Assembly (NCBI GenBank): GCA_021816565.1
Contig: JAKAXN010000053.1
Coordinates: 1 to 18,795 of the forward strand
DNA length: 18,795 nt
Direction of reading: 5' to 3'
Source: Actinomycetes bacterium
Lineage (GTDB): Bacteria > Actinomycetota > Acidimicrobiia > Acidimicrobiales > Palsa-688
Below are positions 1-7,412 of the stretch, piece by piece. The notes under the pieces are model-generated. The model did no database searches and was not told where the DNA came from. It worked only from the letters and a program-made list of their open reading frames with translations. The translations under genes and the position numbers were made by a program. Within the stretch, counting starts at the first letter, position 1. The number at the start of each line of letters is the position of its first letter.

Positions 1-999
1 CAGGTGGGAGGCCCGCCGGTCGGGGTCCAGCCACCGGCCCGCCGGGTCCACCACCACCTGGGGCACGCCCGGGCCGAGGGCGGCCAGCCACTGGCCCATC
101 ACCTTCGACGCCCACGGGGCGCCGAGGCGCAGCACCACGTCGGGGGTCCAGCCCCGGACCGGGTCCGCGCGCAGGAGCAGGTCGGCGGCGGCCACGACCG
201 GACCCCCGGGGAGCCGGGCCCCGCTGCGGGGATCGGCCAGCAGCGGCCATCCCAGCCGGGCGGCCAGGTCCGCCACCTGATCCGGGTCCCCGCACCCCTC
301 GCCGGCGATCACCAGGCCGCGGCCCCCGGCGTGGGCCGACAGCACGGCGGCGACGGCGTCCACCGCCCCGGTCGGCGCCACCGGCGGGGCCGGGACCACC
401 CCGTGCCACGGGCCGCCGTCGGGCCGGCCGGCCGGGGCGTCGACCGAGCCGGCGACGCCGAGCAGAGGTTCGCGAAACGGTAGGTTGAGATGCACCGGGC
501 CGGGGGCGGCTGCCCGGCCCAACGCCTCGGCCACGCTGCGGCAGGCCAGCGGCCGCCACGCTCCGGCGGTGTCGGCGTCGGCCACTCCGGGGTCCACCGA
601 CCAGCGGACGGCGGCCGCGAACAGGCCGTGCTGCTCGACCGTCTGGGGGGCGCCGACGTGGTGCAGCTCGGGTGGGCGATCGGTGGTCACGGCGATGAGC
701 GGCACCGCGGCCTGGGACGCCTCCACCACGGACGGGTGCAGCTCGACCGAGGCGGTGCCGCTGGTGGTGACGACCACCGCCGGGCGCCGGGCGGCCAGGG
801 ACAGGCCCAGGGCCATGAAGCCGGCCGACCGTTCGTCGAGCACCACGTGCACCCGGATGCGGCTCTCGGCTTCCAGGGCCGCCACCATAGGGGTGGAGCG
901 GGATCCCGGGGCGACCACCGCGTCGGTGACGCCGCAGCGGGCCCACTCGTCGCAGAGCACCGCGCAGAAGGCCGCTTGGACATCAGGTGTGTGCGTCAT
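1..999 (-). CDS. menD: MenD, 2-succinyl-5-enolpyruvyl-6-hydroxy-3-cyclohexene-1-carboxylate synthase (3' end outside window)
   Basis: MenD is the thiamine-diphosphate enzyme that joins isochorismate and 2-oxoglutarate (with decarboxylation) in cytosolic menaquinone synthesis. The minus strand is open from an ATG at 999 to the window edge, giving 333 residues of a family usually about 550-580 long. The C-terminal diphosphate-binding part is therefore off-window. Visible landmarks are APGSRSTPM (residues 30-38), DERSAGFMALG (55-65, with E56 at the position of the cofactor-activating glutamate) and TSGTASVELHPSVVEA (79-94), all typical of the MenD N-terminal domain. The start is supported by a strong GGAGGA Shine-Dalgarno 7 nt upstream (1007-1012 on the complement). 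It diverges from menH with 14 bp between start codons. No frameshift or stop is seen in the visible part. Confidence 0.93.
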   Translation of the reverse strand, partial: MTHTPDVQAAFCAVLCDEWARCGVTDAVVAPGSRSTPMVAALEAESRIRVHVVLDERSAGFMALGLSLAARRPAVVVTTSGTASVELHPSVVEASQAAVPLIAVTTDRPPELHHVGAPQTVEQHGLFAAAVRWSVDPGVADADTAGAWRPLACRSVAEALGRAAAPGPVHLNLPFREPLLGVAGSVDAPAGRPDGGPWHGVVPAPPVAPTGAVDAVAAVLSAHAGGRGLVIAGEGCGDPDQVADLAARLGWPLLADPRSGARLPGGPVVAAADLLLRADPVRGWTPDVVLRLGAPWASKVMGQWLAALGPGVPQVVVDPAGRWLDPDRRASHL

Positions 1000-1002
1000 G
1001 CC

Positions 1003-1013
1003 AGGATCCTCCG
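1003..1013. promoter_or_regulatory. Overlapping Shine-Dalgarno sites of menD and menH
   Basis: The 14 bp between the two divergent start codons contain the palindrome AGGATCCT (1003-1010) followed by CCG. Read on the plus strand it gives AGGA 7 nt before the menH ATG. Read on the minus strand it gives GGAGGA 7 nt before the menD ATG. Both ribosome binding sites thus use the same base pairs. There is no room for promoters here, so each promoter must lie in the other gene's 5' coding sequence. Confidence 0.65.
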
Positions 1014-1781
1014 ATGGCGTTCGCTCCCCCGCTTCACTACGACGCCCGGGGTTCGGGCGCCCGGCTGGTGCTGGTCCACGGTTTCACCCAGTCCGGGCGG
1101 GCGTGGGGCCCGGTCGGCGACGCCCTGGCCGGGCGGTACCGGGTGGTGGCCCTGGACGCTCCCGGCCACGGCCGTTCGGCCGGCGTCACGGCCGACCTGG
1201 AGACCGGGTCGGACCTCATGGCCCGCACCGTCGAGGCCGAAGGAGGCCCGGCCGCCTGGCTGGGATACTCGATGGGGGGCCGCTACGCCCTGCACGTCGC
1301 CCTGCGCCATCCGGCCACGGTCGAGCGCCTGGTCCTCGTCAGCGCCACCGCCGGCATCGCCGACCCGGACGAGCGGGCCGAGCGCCGGCGCTCGGACGAG
1401 GTCCTGGCCGAGCGGGTCGAGACCGAGGGCCTGGAGCGGTTCCTGCGATGGTGGCTGGCCCAGCCGCTGTTCCGGTCCCTTCCCGCCGACGCCGACCAGA
1501 TGGAGGGTCGCCTGGAGGGCAGCCCGGCCGGGTTGGCGTCCAGCCTCCGGCTGGCCGGGACCGGCACGCAGGAACCGCTGTGGGACCGCCTGGGCGAGCT
1601 CCCGATGCCGGTGCTGATCCTCGCCGGCGAGCTCGACCCGAAGTACTGCGCCCTGGCCCGGCGGATGGTCGCCGCCATCGGCTCCAACGCCGAGCTGCAG
1701 ATCGTTCCCGGCGCCGGCCACGCCTGCCATCTCGAGCGCCCGGAGCCGTTCCTGGCGGCGGTCACGTCCTGGTTGGGTTGA
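1014..1781 (+). CDS. menH: MenH-like alpha/beta hydrolase (SHCHC synthase)
   Basis: This is an alpha/beta-hydrolase-fold protein of 255 residues. MenH eliminates pyruvate from the MenD product to give 2-succinyl-6-hydroxy-2,4-cyclohexadiene-1-carboxylate. Visible are the oxyanion motif HGFTQSG (22-28), nucleophile elbow GYSMGG with S86, acid D208 in LAGELDP, and H236 in GAGHACHLE. This Ser-Asp-His triad has the spacing of MenH. I chose the ATG at 1014, preceded by AGGA, over an in-frame GTG at 987 that would overlap menD. The assignment as MenH rather than a generic hydrolase rests largely on its place beside menD, menA and menE. It is convergent with menA, with 6 bp between stops. Confidence 0.85.
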   Translation: MAFAPPLHYDARGSGARLVLVHGFTQSGRAWGPVGDALAGRYRVVALDAPGHGRSAGVTADLETGSDLMARTVEAEGGPAAWLGYSMGGRYALHVALRHPATVERLVLVSATAGIADPDERAERRRSDEVLAERVETEGLERFLRWWLAQPLFRSLPADADQMEGRLEGSPAGLASSLRLAGTGTQEPLWDRLGELPMPVLILAGELDPKYCALARRMVAAIGSNAELQIVPGAGHACHLERPEPFLAAVTSWLG

Positions 1782-1787
1782 GGGCGC

Positions 1788-2657
1788 TCACAGCCAGAGT
1801 CCCACGGCGAGCAGGATCCCGAACGCCAGCTGGGTCCGGCCGGTGTCGCCCAGCACGGGTATGAGGTCGCGCCCGGCCGCCCCGGCCAGCACCCGGCGCA
1901 CGGGCGGGAGGGCGATGGGCAGAGCGGCCAGGGCCAGGAGCGACCCGACCCGGTAGGGAGCCATCCCGAGGGCGAAGACGAACGGCACCAGGATGCAGGC
2001 GACGAACAGCCGGCGCGTCGCTGCAGCTCCGACGCGCACGGCGAGGGTCCGCTTGCCGCTGGAAGTGTCACCGGGGATGTCGCGCAGGTTGTTGACGACG
2101 AGGAGCGCCACCGCGAACAGGCCGACCGGCACCGCGGCCAGCCCGGCCAGGGCGGTGAGTCGCTCCATCTGCACGTAGGCGGTCCCGGCCGTGGCCACCA
2201 GCCCGAAGAACACGAACACGAACAGCTCCCCGAACCCGGCGTAGCCGTAGGGCCGCGGGCCGCCGGTGTAGAACCAGCCGGCGGCGATCGACGCGGCCCC
2301 GACCAGGATCAGCCACCACCCGGCGTAGGCGGCCAGCAGGAGCCCGGCCACCCCGGCCACCCCGAAGGCGGCGAACGCAGCCCGCTTGACCGCCCCCGGC
2401 GCCTTGAGGCCGGAGGCGACCAGGCGCACCGGGCCGACCCGGGCGTCGTCGGTGCCACGTACCCCGTCGCTGTAGTCGTTGGCGTAGTTGGTGCCCACCT
2501 GCAGGGCCACGGAGACGACCAGGGCGGTCACCGCTCGCCACCAGATGACCTGCCCTCCGGCGTGGGCCACTGCCGTGCCCACCACCACCGGCACCGCGGA
2601 GGCGGGCAGGGTCCGGGGCCGGGCCCCGGCCACCCATGGATGTCTCGGACCGTTCAC
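1788..2657 (-). CDS. menA: MenA, 1,4-dihydroxy-2-naphthoate polyprenyltransferase
   Basis: MenA is an integral-membrane UbiA-superfamily prenyltransferase that attaches the polyprenyl tail to 1,4-dihydroxy-2-naphthoate, giving demethylmenaquinone. The 289-residue product has the first Asp-rich motif in NYANDYSDGVRGTD (57-70) and a second in NNLRDIPGDTSSGKR. Both are needed for Mg-diphosphate binding in this family. The rest is a string of hydrophobic helices. The frame is open further upstream, to 2789, but that extension is low-complexity Arg/Pro and overlaps menE. A GTG at 2657 gives the typical MenA beginning (HPWVAGARPRTLPAS). It has TAGTTT (complement of 2666-2671) 8 nt upstream and no clear Shine-Dalgarno, which suggests a leaderless message. 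Confidence 0.92.
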   Translation of the reverse strand: MNGPRHPWVAGARPRTLPASAVPVVVGTAVAHAGGQVIWWRAVTALVVSVALQVGTNYANDYSDGVRGTDDARVGPVRLVASGLKAPGAVKRAAFAAFGVAGVAGLLLAAYAGWWLILVGAASIAAGWFYTGGPRPYGYAGFGELFVFVFFGLVATAGTAYVQMERLTALAGLAAVPVGLFAVALLVVNNLRDIPGDTSSGKRTLAVRVGAAATRRLFVACILVPFVFALGMAPYRVGSLLALAALPIALPPVRRVLAGAAGRDLIPVLGDTGRTQLAFGILLAVGLWL

Positions 2658-2664
2658 CGGTTGG

Positions 2665-2671
2665 CAAACTA
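2665..2671. promoter_or_regulatory. Superimposed divergent -10 elements of menA and menE
   Basis: On the minus strand TAGTTT (2671-2666) matches the actinobacterial -10 consensus TAnnnT and ends 8 nt before the menA GTG. On the plus strand CAAACT (2665-2670), one mismatch from TAnnnT, ends 7 nt before the menE GTG at 2678. Neither start has a good Shine-Dalgarno, so both messages may be leaderless. The menE half is the weaker call. Confidence 0.45.
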
Positions 2672-2677
2672 CCTGTC

Positions 2678-3805
2678 GTGCCGGAACTGGTGGCAATCGA
2701 TCTCCCGGGGGGCGAGCCGTTCGTGGACGCCCTGCGGCGGGTGTGGGACGACGGCGACGCGGCTCTGCCGGTGGACCAGCGGCTCCCACCCGCCGCCCGG
2801 GCCGTCCTCTTCGACGCTCTCGGGCCGGCCCGGGTGGTGGGCCCCGACGGCTGCCGGGCCCTCCAGGGGGGCCGCCCGGTCGAGCCGGGCGACGCCCTGG
2901 TTATGGCGACCAGCGGCACGACCGGCGCCCCCAAGGGAGTGGTGCTGACCCACGACGCGGTGGCGGCGTCGGCCCGGGCCACCTCCGCCCGTCTCGGCGT
3001 GGATCCCGGCCGGCACCGCTGGCTGGCCTGCCTGCCCCTCAGCCACGTCGGGGGCCTGTCGGTGGTCACCCGAAGCCTCTGCACCGGCACCCGGTGCGAC
3101 GTGCTGCCGGGTTTCGACGCCGAGGCGGTGAGGGCCCTCTCCGGCCCCGAGGTGATGGTCTCGCTGGTGGCCACCGCCCTGCAGCGCACCCCGGCCGACC
3201 TTTTCCGAACCGTGGTCCTCGGCGGGTCGGCCCCCCCGGCGGAGCTCGCGTCGAACGTGGTCACGACCTACGGGCTCACCGAGACCGGCAGCGGCGTGGT
3301 CTACGACGGGTTGCCGCTCGAGGGGGTGGAGGTCGACGTGGACGGGGCCAGCGGGGAGATCCGCCTGCGCGGTCCCATGCTGCTGCGCTGCTACCGGGAC
3401 GGCACCGTTCCCCTCGACCCCGACGGCTGGTTCGCCACCGGGGACGTGGGCGGCTTCGACGGCGACGGCCGGCTGACCGTCCACGGCCGGGTGACCGACA
3501 TGATCATCTCCGGGGGCGAGAACATCTGGCCGGCGCCGGTCGAGGAGGTCCTGCGCAGCCACCCGGGGGTGGCCGAGGTGGCTGTCGCCGGCCGTCCCGA
3601 CCCCGAGTGGGGGCAGCGGGTCGTGGCCTGGGTGGTCCCCGCCGACCCCGCCCGCCCGCCCCGGCTGGAGGAGCTGAGGGACCTGGTGGGTGAGCGGCTG
3701 GCCCGCTTCGCCGCGCCCCGGCAACTGGTCATCGCGTCGAGCCTGCCGCGGACGTCGATCGGCAAGATCCGCCGGGAGGAGCTGACGGTGCCCGAGCCGG
3801 GTTGA
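2678..3805 (+). CDS. menE: MenE, o-succinylbenzoate--CoA ligase
   Basis: MenE is an ANL-superfamily ligase that activates o-succinylbenzoate as an adenylate and then forms its CoA thioester. The 375-residue form shows the phosphate-binding loop [12 protein letters not shown] (76-87), the adenine motif YGLTETGSG (198-206), the hinge region GWFATGDVG (250-258) with [14 protein letters not shown] (272-285), and the C-terminal catalytic Lys, K363, in [12 protein letters not shown] prefer GTG 2678 because [12 protein letters not shown] is a natural N-terminus and avoids overlapping menA. An in-frame ATG at 2636 would add 14 residues and overlap menA by 22 bp. It is short for an ANL enzyme but normal for actinobacterial MenE. 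The aldo/keto reductase follows 26 bp downstream. Confidence 0.92.
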   Translation: MPELVAIDLPGGEPFVDALRRVWDDGDAALPVDQRLPPAARAVLFDALGPARVVGPDGCRALQGGRPVEPGDALVMATSGTTGAPKGVVLTHDAVAASARATSARLGVDPGRHRWLACLPLSHVGGLSVVTRSLCTGTRCDVLPGFDAEAVRALSGPEVMVSLVATALQRTPADLFRTVVLGGSAPPAELASNVVTTYGLTETGSGVVYDGLPLEGVEVDVDGASGEIRLRGPMLLRCYRDGTVPLDPDGWFATGDVGGFDGDGRLTVHGRVTDMIISGGENIWPAPVEEVLRSHPGVAEVAVAGRPDPEWGQRVVAWVVPADPARPPRLEELRDLVGERLARFAAPRQLVIASSLPRTSIGKIRREELTVPEPG

Positions 3806-3818
3806 CCGGTCCGGCCGG

Positions 3819-3824
3819 TAGGTT
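3819..3824 (+). promoter_or_regulatory. -10 element TAGGTT of the aldo/keto reductase gene
   Basis: TAGGTT matches TAnnnT and ends 7 nt before the ATG at 3832. No Shine-Dalgarno is present, so transcription probably starts at or next to the start codon (leaderless). The same hexamer in the same position precedes the gene at 15268. Confidence 0.55.
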
Positions 3825-3831
3825 GACCCCT

Positions 3832-4809
3832 ATGGACATGCCCTACCGAAGCCTGGGCCGCTCCGGCCTGCAGGTGAGCGTTCTGTCGTTCGGATCCTGG
3901 GTGACCTTCGGGCCCCAGCTCGCCGGCTCGGGGGCGGCCGAGTGCCTCGACGCCGCCCGCTCCGCGGGCGTCAACTTCTTCGACAACGCAGAGGCCTACG
4001 CCGGGGGTGAGTCCGAGCGCATCATGGGTGAGGCCATCCGGGAGCTGGGCTGGCCCCGCCACTCCTACGTGGTGTCCACCAAGCTGTTCTGGGGCCTCCA
4101 CGACGGGCCCAACATGAAGAACACGCTCAACCGCAAGTACCTGCGCCAGGCCATCGAAGCCAGCCTGGAGCGCTTCGGGCTGGACTTCGTCGACCTGGTG
4201 TTCTGCCACCGCAACGACCCCGACACCCCCCTCGAGGAGACGGTGTGGACCATGTCGGACATGGTCGAGCGGGGCCAGGCCCTCTACTGGGGGACCTCGG
4301 AGTGGCCGGCCGACGAGATCCGCGCCGCGTGGGAGATCGCCGAGCGCCACCACCTGCACAAGCCGGTCATGGAGCAGCCGCAGTACAACCTGCTCAGCCG
4401 GCGGCGGGTGGAGCGGGAGTACGCCCGCCTCTACGACGACATCGGGCTGGGCCTCACCACATGGAGCCCGCTGGCGTCGGGCCTGCTCACCGGCAAGTAC
4501 GCCGACGGCATCCCGGAGGGCAGCCGGGCCGCCCTCCCCGGTTACGAATGGCTCCAGCAGAGCCTCACGGACCGCAAGGCCAACGAGGCGGTGGCCGAGC
4601 TGTCCGCGGTGGCTGCGGATCTGGGCTGCACCCCGGGGCAGCTGGCCATCGCCTGGTGCGCCCGCAACCCCCACGTCTCGACCGTGATCACCGGAGCCAG
4701 CCGGATCGAACAGGTCCGGGAGAACATGGACGCCGTCGAGGTCCTGGCCGCTCTCGACGACGAGGTCTGCGAGCGCCTCGACCGGGCCTTCAAGCCGGTC
4801 GCCCGCTGA
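3832..4809 (+). CDS. Aldo/keto reductase, potassium-channel-beta-like family
   Basis: This 325-residue NADP-dependent (beta/alpha)8 oxidoreductase resembles the Kv-beta/AKR6 and YghZ groups, judging from the opening [21 protein letters not shown]. The AKR catalytic tetrad is present: D51 and Y56 in [12 protein letters not shown]84 in VVSTKLFWG, and H126 in DLVFCHRND. The C-terminal cofactor-binding segment [16 protein letters not shown] is also intact. The substrate cannot be read from the sequence; carbonyl detoxification is the usual role. The ATG at 3832 is chosen because it begins the family motif and follows TAGGTT by 7 nt. A TTG at 3802 overlapping the menE stop is less likely. Its position just after menE may be incidental. 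Confidence 0.9.
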   Translation: MDMPYRSLGRSGLQVSVLSFGSWVTFGPQLAGSGAAECLDAARSAGVNFFDNAEAYAGGESERIMGEAIRELGWPRHSYVVSTKLFWGLHDGPNMKNTLNRKYLRQAIEASLERFGLDFVDLVFCHRNDPDTPLEETVWTMSDMVERGQALYWGTSEWPADEIRAAWEIAERHHLHKPVMEQPQYNLLSRRRVEREYARLYDDIGLGLTTWSPLASGLLTGKYADGIPEGSRAALPGYEWLQQSLTDRKANEAVAELSAVAADLGCTPGQLAIAWCARNPHVSTVITGASRIEQVRENMDAVEVLAALDDEVCERLDRAFKPVAR

Positions 4810-4867
4810 GCGGGACGGCGGGCTGACCACCCGGCGCCCCAACTCCCGTCTGCAACAGGTTCTGGTC

Positions 4868-4873
4868 TAGGGT
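4868..4873 (+). promoter_or_regulatory. Candidate -10 element TAGGGT upstream of the alcohol dehydrogenase
   Basis: TAGGGT fits TAnnnT and would give a leader of about 40 nt ending in the GGAGG Shine-Dalgarno at 4912-4916. No convincing -35 is visible. Confidence 0.35.
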
Positions 4874-4920
4874 CTGGGCCGATCCGACGAAGTCCGATGC
4901 ACCTGAGCACGGGAGGGACA

Positions 4921-6033
4921 GTGCAGACCGAAGCCGCAATATGTTGGGGCCTGAACGAGAAGTGGAGCGTCGAGCCCATAGAGCTGGACCCGCCCAAGGA
5001 GGGCGAGGTCCTGGTCAAGCTGGCCGCCTCCGGAATGTGCCACTCCGACGAGCACCTGGTGACGGGTGACCTGGGCGGGATCTTCCCCATCATCGGCGGC
5101 CACGAGGGCGCCGGCGTGGTGCAGGAGGTCGGTCCCGGCGTCAGCAACCTGAAGCCCGGGGACCACGTGGTGTTCGGCTTCGTGCCGGCCTGCGGTCACT
5201 GCCCGTCGTGCGCCCAGGGCCACTCCAACCTCTGCGACAACGGCGCGGCCCTGCTCATGGGCCTGCAGCTCGACGGGACGTCGCGTCACCACGCCCGCGG
5301 CCAGGACATCAACACCATGGTGTGCCTCGGCACCTTCGGCAAGTACACCGTCGTCAACCAGATGTCGTGCGTGAAGATCCTCGATGACATCCCGCTGGAG
5401 CTGGCCTGCCTGGTCGGCTGCGGCGTCACCACCGGGTGGGGCTCCTCGGTCTACGCGGCCGATATCAAGCCCGGCGACAACGTGGCCGTGATCGGTGTGG
5501 GCGGCATCGGGGCGGCGGCCATCCAAGGCGCCCGCCTGGCCGGCGCCGAGCGGATCTTCGCCATCGACCCGGTGCAGCTGAAGCGGGAGCTGGCCCCCAA
5601 GTTCGGGGCCACCCACACCTACTCCTCGGTCGAGGAGGCCACGGAGCTGATCCGGGCCGAGACGTGGGGAACCATGTGCCAGAAGGTGATCTGCGCCATG
5701 GGCGTGGGCCAGGGCTCGATGATGGCCTCGATCATGGGGATCACGGCCAAGCACGGCCGGGTGGTGGTCACCAACATCCACCCCATGGCGGAGATGGACG
5801 TCACCCTCAACCTGTGCGACCTGACCCTCATGGAGAAGCAGATCGTCGGCACGATCTTCGGCTCGGCCAACATCCACTACGACATCCCGCACCTGCTGCA
5901 CCTCTACCGGCTGGGCCAGCTGGACCTCGAGGGGATGGTCACCAACCGCTACAAGCTCGGCGACATCAACCAGGGCTACCAGGACATGCGCGACGGCAAG
6001 AACATCCGCGGGGTTCTCATCTACGACGACTGA
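4921..6033 (+). CDS. Zinc-dependent alcohol dehydrogenase, NDMA-dependent (mycofactocin-associated) family
   Basis: This is a medium-chain dehydrogenase/reductase of 370 residues. Catalytic zinc ligands are C40 (GMCHSDEH), H61 (GGHEGAG) and C167 (LVGCGVTTGWG). The structural zinc lobe is C91, C94, C97 and C105. The Rossmann motif GVGGIG is at 192-197. The phrases CHSDEHLVTGDL, CDNGAALL and the ending GYQDMRDGKNIRGV are those of the NDMA-dependent group (TIGR03989-type). Members of that group hold NAD tightly and are recycled through the peptide cofactor mycofactocin rather than free NAD. I chose GTG 4921, with GGAGG 4 nt upstream, because MQTEAAICWG is the usual family start; an ATG at 4897 is the alternative. 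No mycofactocin biosynthesis gene lies in the window. It is co-transcribed with the next gene. Confidence 0.9.
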   Translation: MQTEAAICWGLNEKWSVEPIELDPPKEGEVLVKLAASGMCHSDEHLVTGDLGGIFPIIGGHEGAGVVQEVGPGVSNLKPGDHVVFGFVPACGHCPSCAQGHSNLCDNGAALLMGLQLDGTSRHHARGQDINTMVCLGTFGKYTVVNQMSCVKILDDIPLELACLVGCGVTTGWGSSVYAADIKPGDNVAVIGVGGIGAAAIQGARLAGAERIFAIDPVQLKRELAPKFGATHTYSSVEEATELIRAETWGTMCQKVICAMGVGQGSMMASIMGITAKHGRVVVTNIHPMAEMDVTLNLCDLTLMEKQIVGTIFGSANIHYDIPHLLHLYRLGQLDLEGMVTNRYKLGDINQGYQDMRDGKNIRGVLIYDD

Positions 6034-6034
6034 C

Positions 6035-6865
6035 GTGCTCTCCTTTACCAGGGACAGCCTGGTATTCGACGTGTCCGATGACGGCCCGGCCGACGGCCGG
6101 GCCGTCATCGCGCTGCACGGCTTCCCGGAGGACCGGCACTGCTGGGGTCCTCTGGCAGCCCGGCTCACCCGGGCCGGATACCGGGTGCTGGCGCCCGACC
6201 AGCGCGGGTACTCACCCGGCGCCCGGCCGGCCGGCCGGCGCTCTTACAGCATCGACAAGCTGAGCGGCGACGTCCTGGCTCTGGCCGACTCCGCTGGTGT
6301 GGACCGCTTCGACGTGATCGGCCACGACTGGGGCGCGGTGGTGGCGTGGGACCTGGCCGGCCGGCACCCGGACCGGGTGCGGACCCTGACCGCCCTGTCG
6401 GTACCCCATCCCGGGGCCGTGCGCGACGCCGCCCTGCGCAGCAGCCAGCTGCTGCGGTCGTGGTACATGCTGGCGTTCCAGGTGCCCGCCCTGCCGGAGC
6501 TGGCCCTGCGCCTGGCCGGTCCCCGGAGGGCCGCCGCCGGCCTCGAGCGCGACGGCCTGGACGGGCCCACCGCCCGCCGCTACGCCGAGCGGATGGCCTC
6601 CTCCGCGGAGATGACCCCGCGCATCAACTGGTACCGGGCCCTGCCGTTCGGGCTCGGGGACCCGCTGCCGGCGGTGCGGGTACCGACGCTCTACGCCTGG
6701 GGCGACGGCGACCACTACCTGAGCCGCTACTCGGCGGAGCGGTGTGGCCACTACGTCGAGGCCCGCTACCGCTTCGAGGTGCTGCCGGGCGCGTCGCACT
6801 GGCTGCCCACCGCTGCGGCGGAGCGGGTGGGGCCGCTCCTGCTCGAGCACCTGGCGGCCGGATAA
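6035..6865 (+). CDS. Epoxide-hydrolase-like alpha/beta hydrolase
   Basis: This 276-residue alpha/beta hydrolase has features of soluble epoxide hydrolases. They are the oxyanion motif HGFPE (28-32), nucleophile D98 in GHDWGAVVAW, lid tyrosines Y144 (SWYMLAFQVP) and Y200 (INWYRALP) that could protonate the epoxide oxygen, acid D224 or D226 in WGDGDHYLS, and H255 in GASHWLP. An Asp nucleophile with two lid Tyr favours epoxide hydrolase over haloalkane dehalogenase, which has Trp halide ligands. The GTG start lies 1 nt after the dehydrogenase stop, so the two are translationally coupled. This suggests successive steps on the same xenobiotic or hydrocarbon-derived substrate (inference). Confidence 0.85.
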   Translation: MLSFTRDSLVFDVSDDGPADGRAVIALHGFPEDRHCWGPLAARLTRAGYRVLAPDQRGYSPGARPAGRRSYSIDKLSGDVLALADSAGVDRFDVIGHDWGAVVAWDLAGRHPDRVRTLTALSVPHPGAVRDAALRSSQLLRSWYMLAFQVPALPELALRLAGPRRAAAGLERDGLDGPTARRYAERMASSAEMTPRINWYRALPFGLGDPLPAVRVPTLYAWGDGDHYLSRYSAERCGHYVEARYRFEVLPGASHWLPTAAAERVGPLLLEHLAAG

Positions 6866-6897
6866 GGGCGGCGCCGCCGGGCGGCCGGAGGCGGGAA

Positions 6898-6911
6898 GGG
6901 ACCAAAGTCCC
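6898..6911 (+). promoter_or_regulatory. DosR/DevR-type operator upstream of the universal stress gene
   Basis: GGGACCAAAGTCCC is a 5-4-5 inverted repeat (GGGAC-CAAA-GTCCC). It matches the core of the mycobacterial DosR box GGGACTWWAGTCCC at 13 of 14 positions. It lies in the 82-bp gap before the stress-protein ATG, centred about 43 bp upstream of that ATG. A further GTCCC at 6917-6921 repeats the right half-site one helical turn downstream. In mycobacteria DosR boxes control several universal stress protein genes under hypoxia or NO. Confidence 0.65.
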
Positions 6912-6947
6912 TGATGGTCCCGGCCCCGGTACGCCCAGGATGGGGCC

Positions 6948-7400
6948 ATGACAAATGGTCGAAACCCCCAGGATGCGTCGGGGCGGAGCGGGGTCATCGT
7001 CGTCGGGGTGGACGGCTCCGAGTCCTCCCGTAAGGCGCTGCGCTGGGCCGCCCGGCAGGCCCAGATGACCGGGGCCGAGATCGCGGCCGTCATGTCGTGG
7101 GAGGTCCCCACGGCGGTCTACTGGGTTCCCTACCCGGAGGGTCTCGACCTGGAAGCCAACGCCCGCAAGCTGCTGGCAGCCACGGTCGAGGAGACCCTCG
7201 GGCCGGACCCGGTCGTGGCGGTGACCCAGACCGTCGTGCAGGGCCACCCGGCGCCGTCGCTGGTGGACGCGTCGGGCCGGGCCGACCTGCTCGTGGTCGG
7301 CAGCCGGGGCCACGGGGAGTTCACCGGAATGCTGCTGGGCTCGGTCAGCGAGCACTGCGTGGCCCGGGCCCACTGCCCGGTGGTGGTGGTGCGGAGCTGA
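6948..7400 (+). CDS. Universal stress protein (UspA family)
   Basis: This is a single-domain UspA protein of 150 residues. The N-terminal strand VIVVGVDGSESS carries D22. The ATP-binding signature G-x2-G-x9-G-S/T is complete: G118, G121, G131 and S132 in VGSRGHGEFTGMLLGS. It is therefore predicted to bind ATP, like Rv2623-type Usps. The ATG is preceded by AGGA at 6937-6940, 7 nt away. A DosR-type box upstream implies induction under low oxygen or redox stress. It converges on the PAS protein gene, with 12 bp between stops. Confidence 0.93.
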   Translation: MTNGRNPQDASGRSGVIVVGVDGSESSRKALRWAARQAQMTGAEIAAVMSWEVPTAVYWVPYPEGLDLEANARKLLAATVEETLGPDPVVAVTQTVVQGHPAPSLVDASGRADLLVVGSRGHGEFTGMLLGSVSEHCVARAHCPVVVVRS

Positions 7401-7412
7401 CACCCCGGCCGC

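Noticed and set aside
481..1617. Plus-strand open frames over menD, one preceded by TAGGTT at 481-486
   Set aside because: They are opposite-strand shadows of menD. The TAGGTT is simply the complement of conserved menD codons, and the translations are low-complexity Gly/Arg/Pro.
2658..2789. Upstream extension of menA to 2789
   Set aside because: Low-complexity Pro/Arg sequence that would overlap the start of menE. MenA homology begins at GTG 2657.
6035..6865. Haloalkane dehalogenase as identity of the Asp-nucleophile hydrolase
   Set aside because: The residue after the nucleophile is Trp in both groups, but the two lid tyrosines (Y144, Y200 in NWYR) are the epoxide hydrolase signature.
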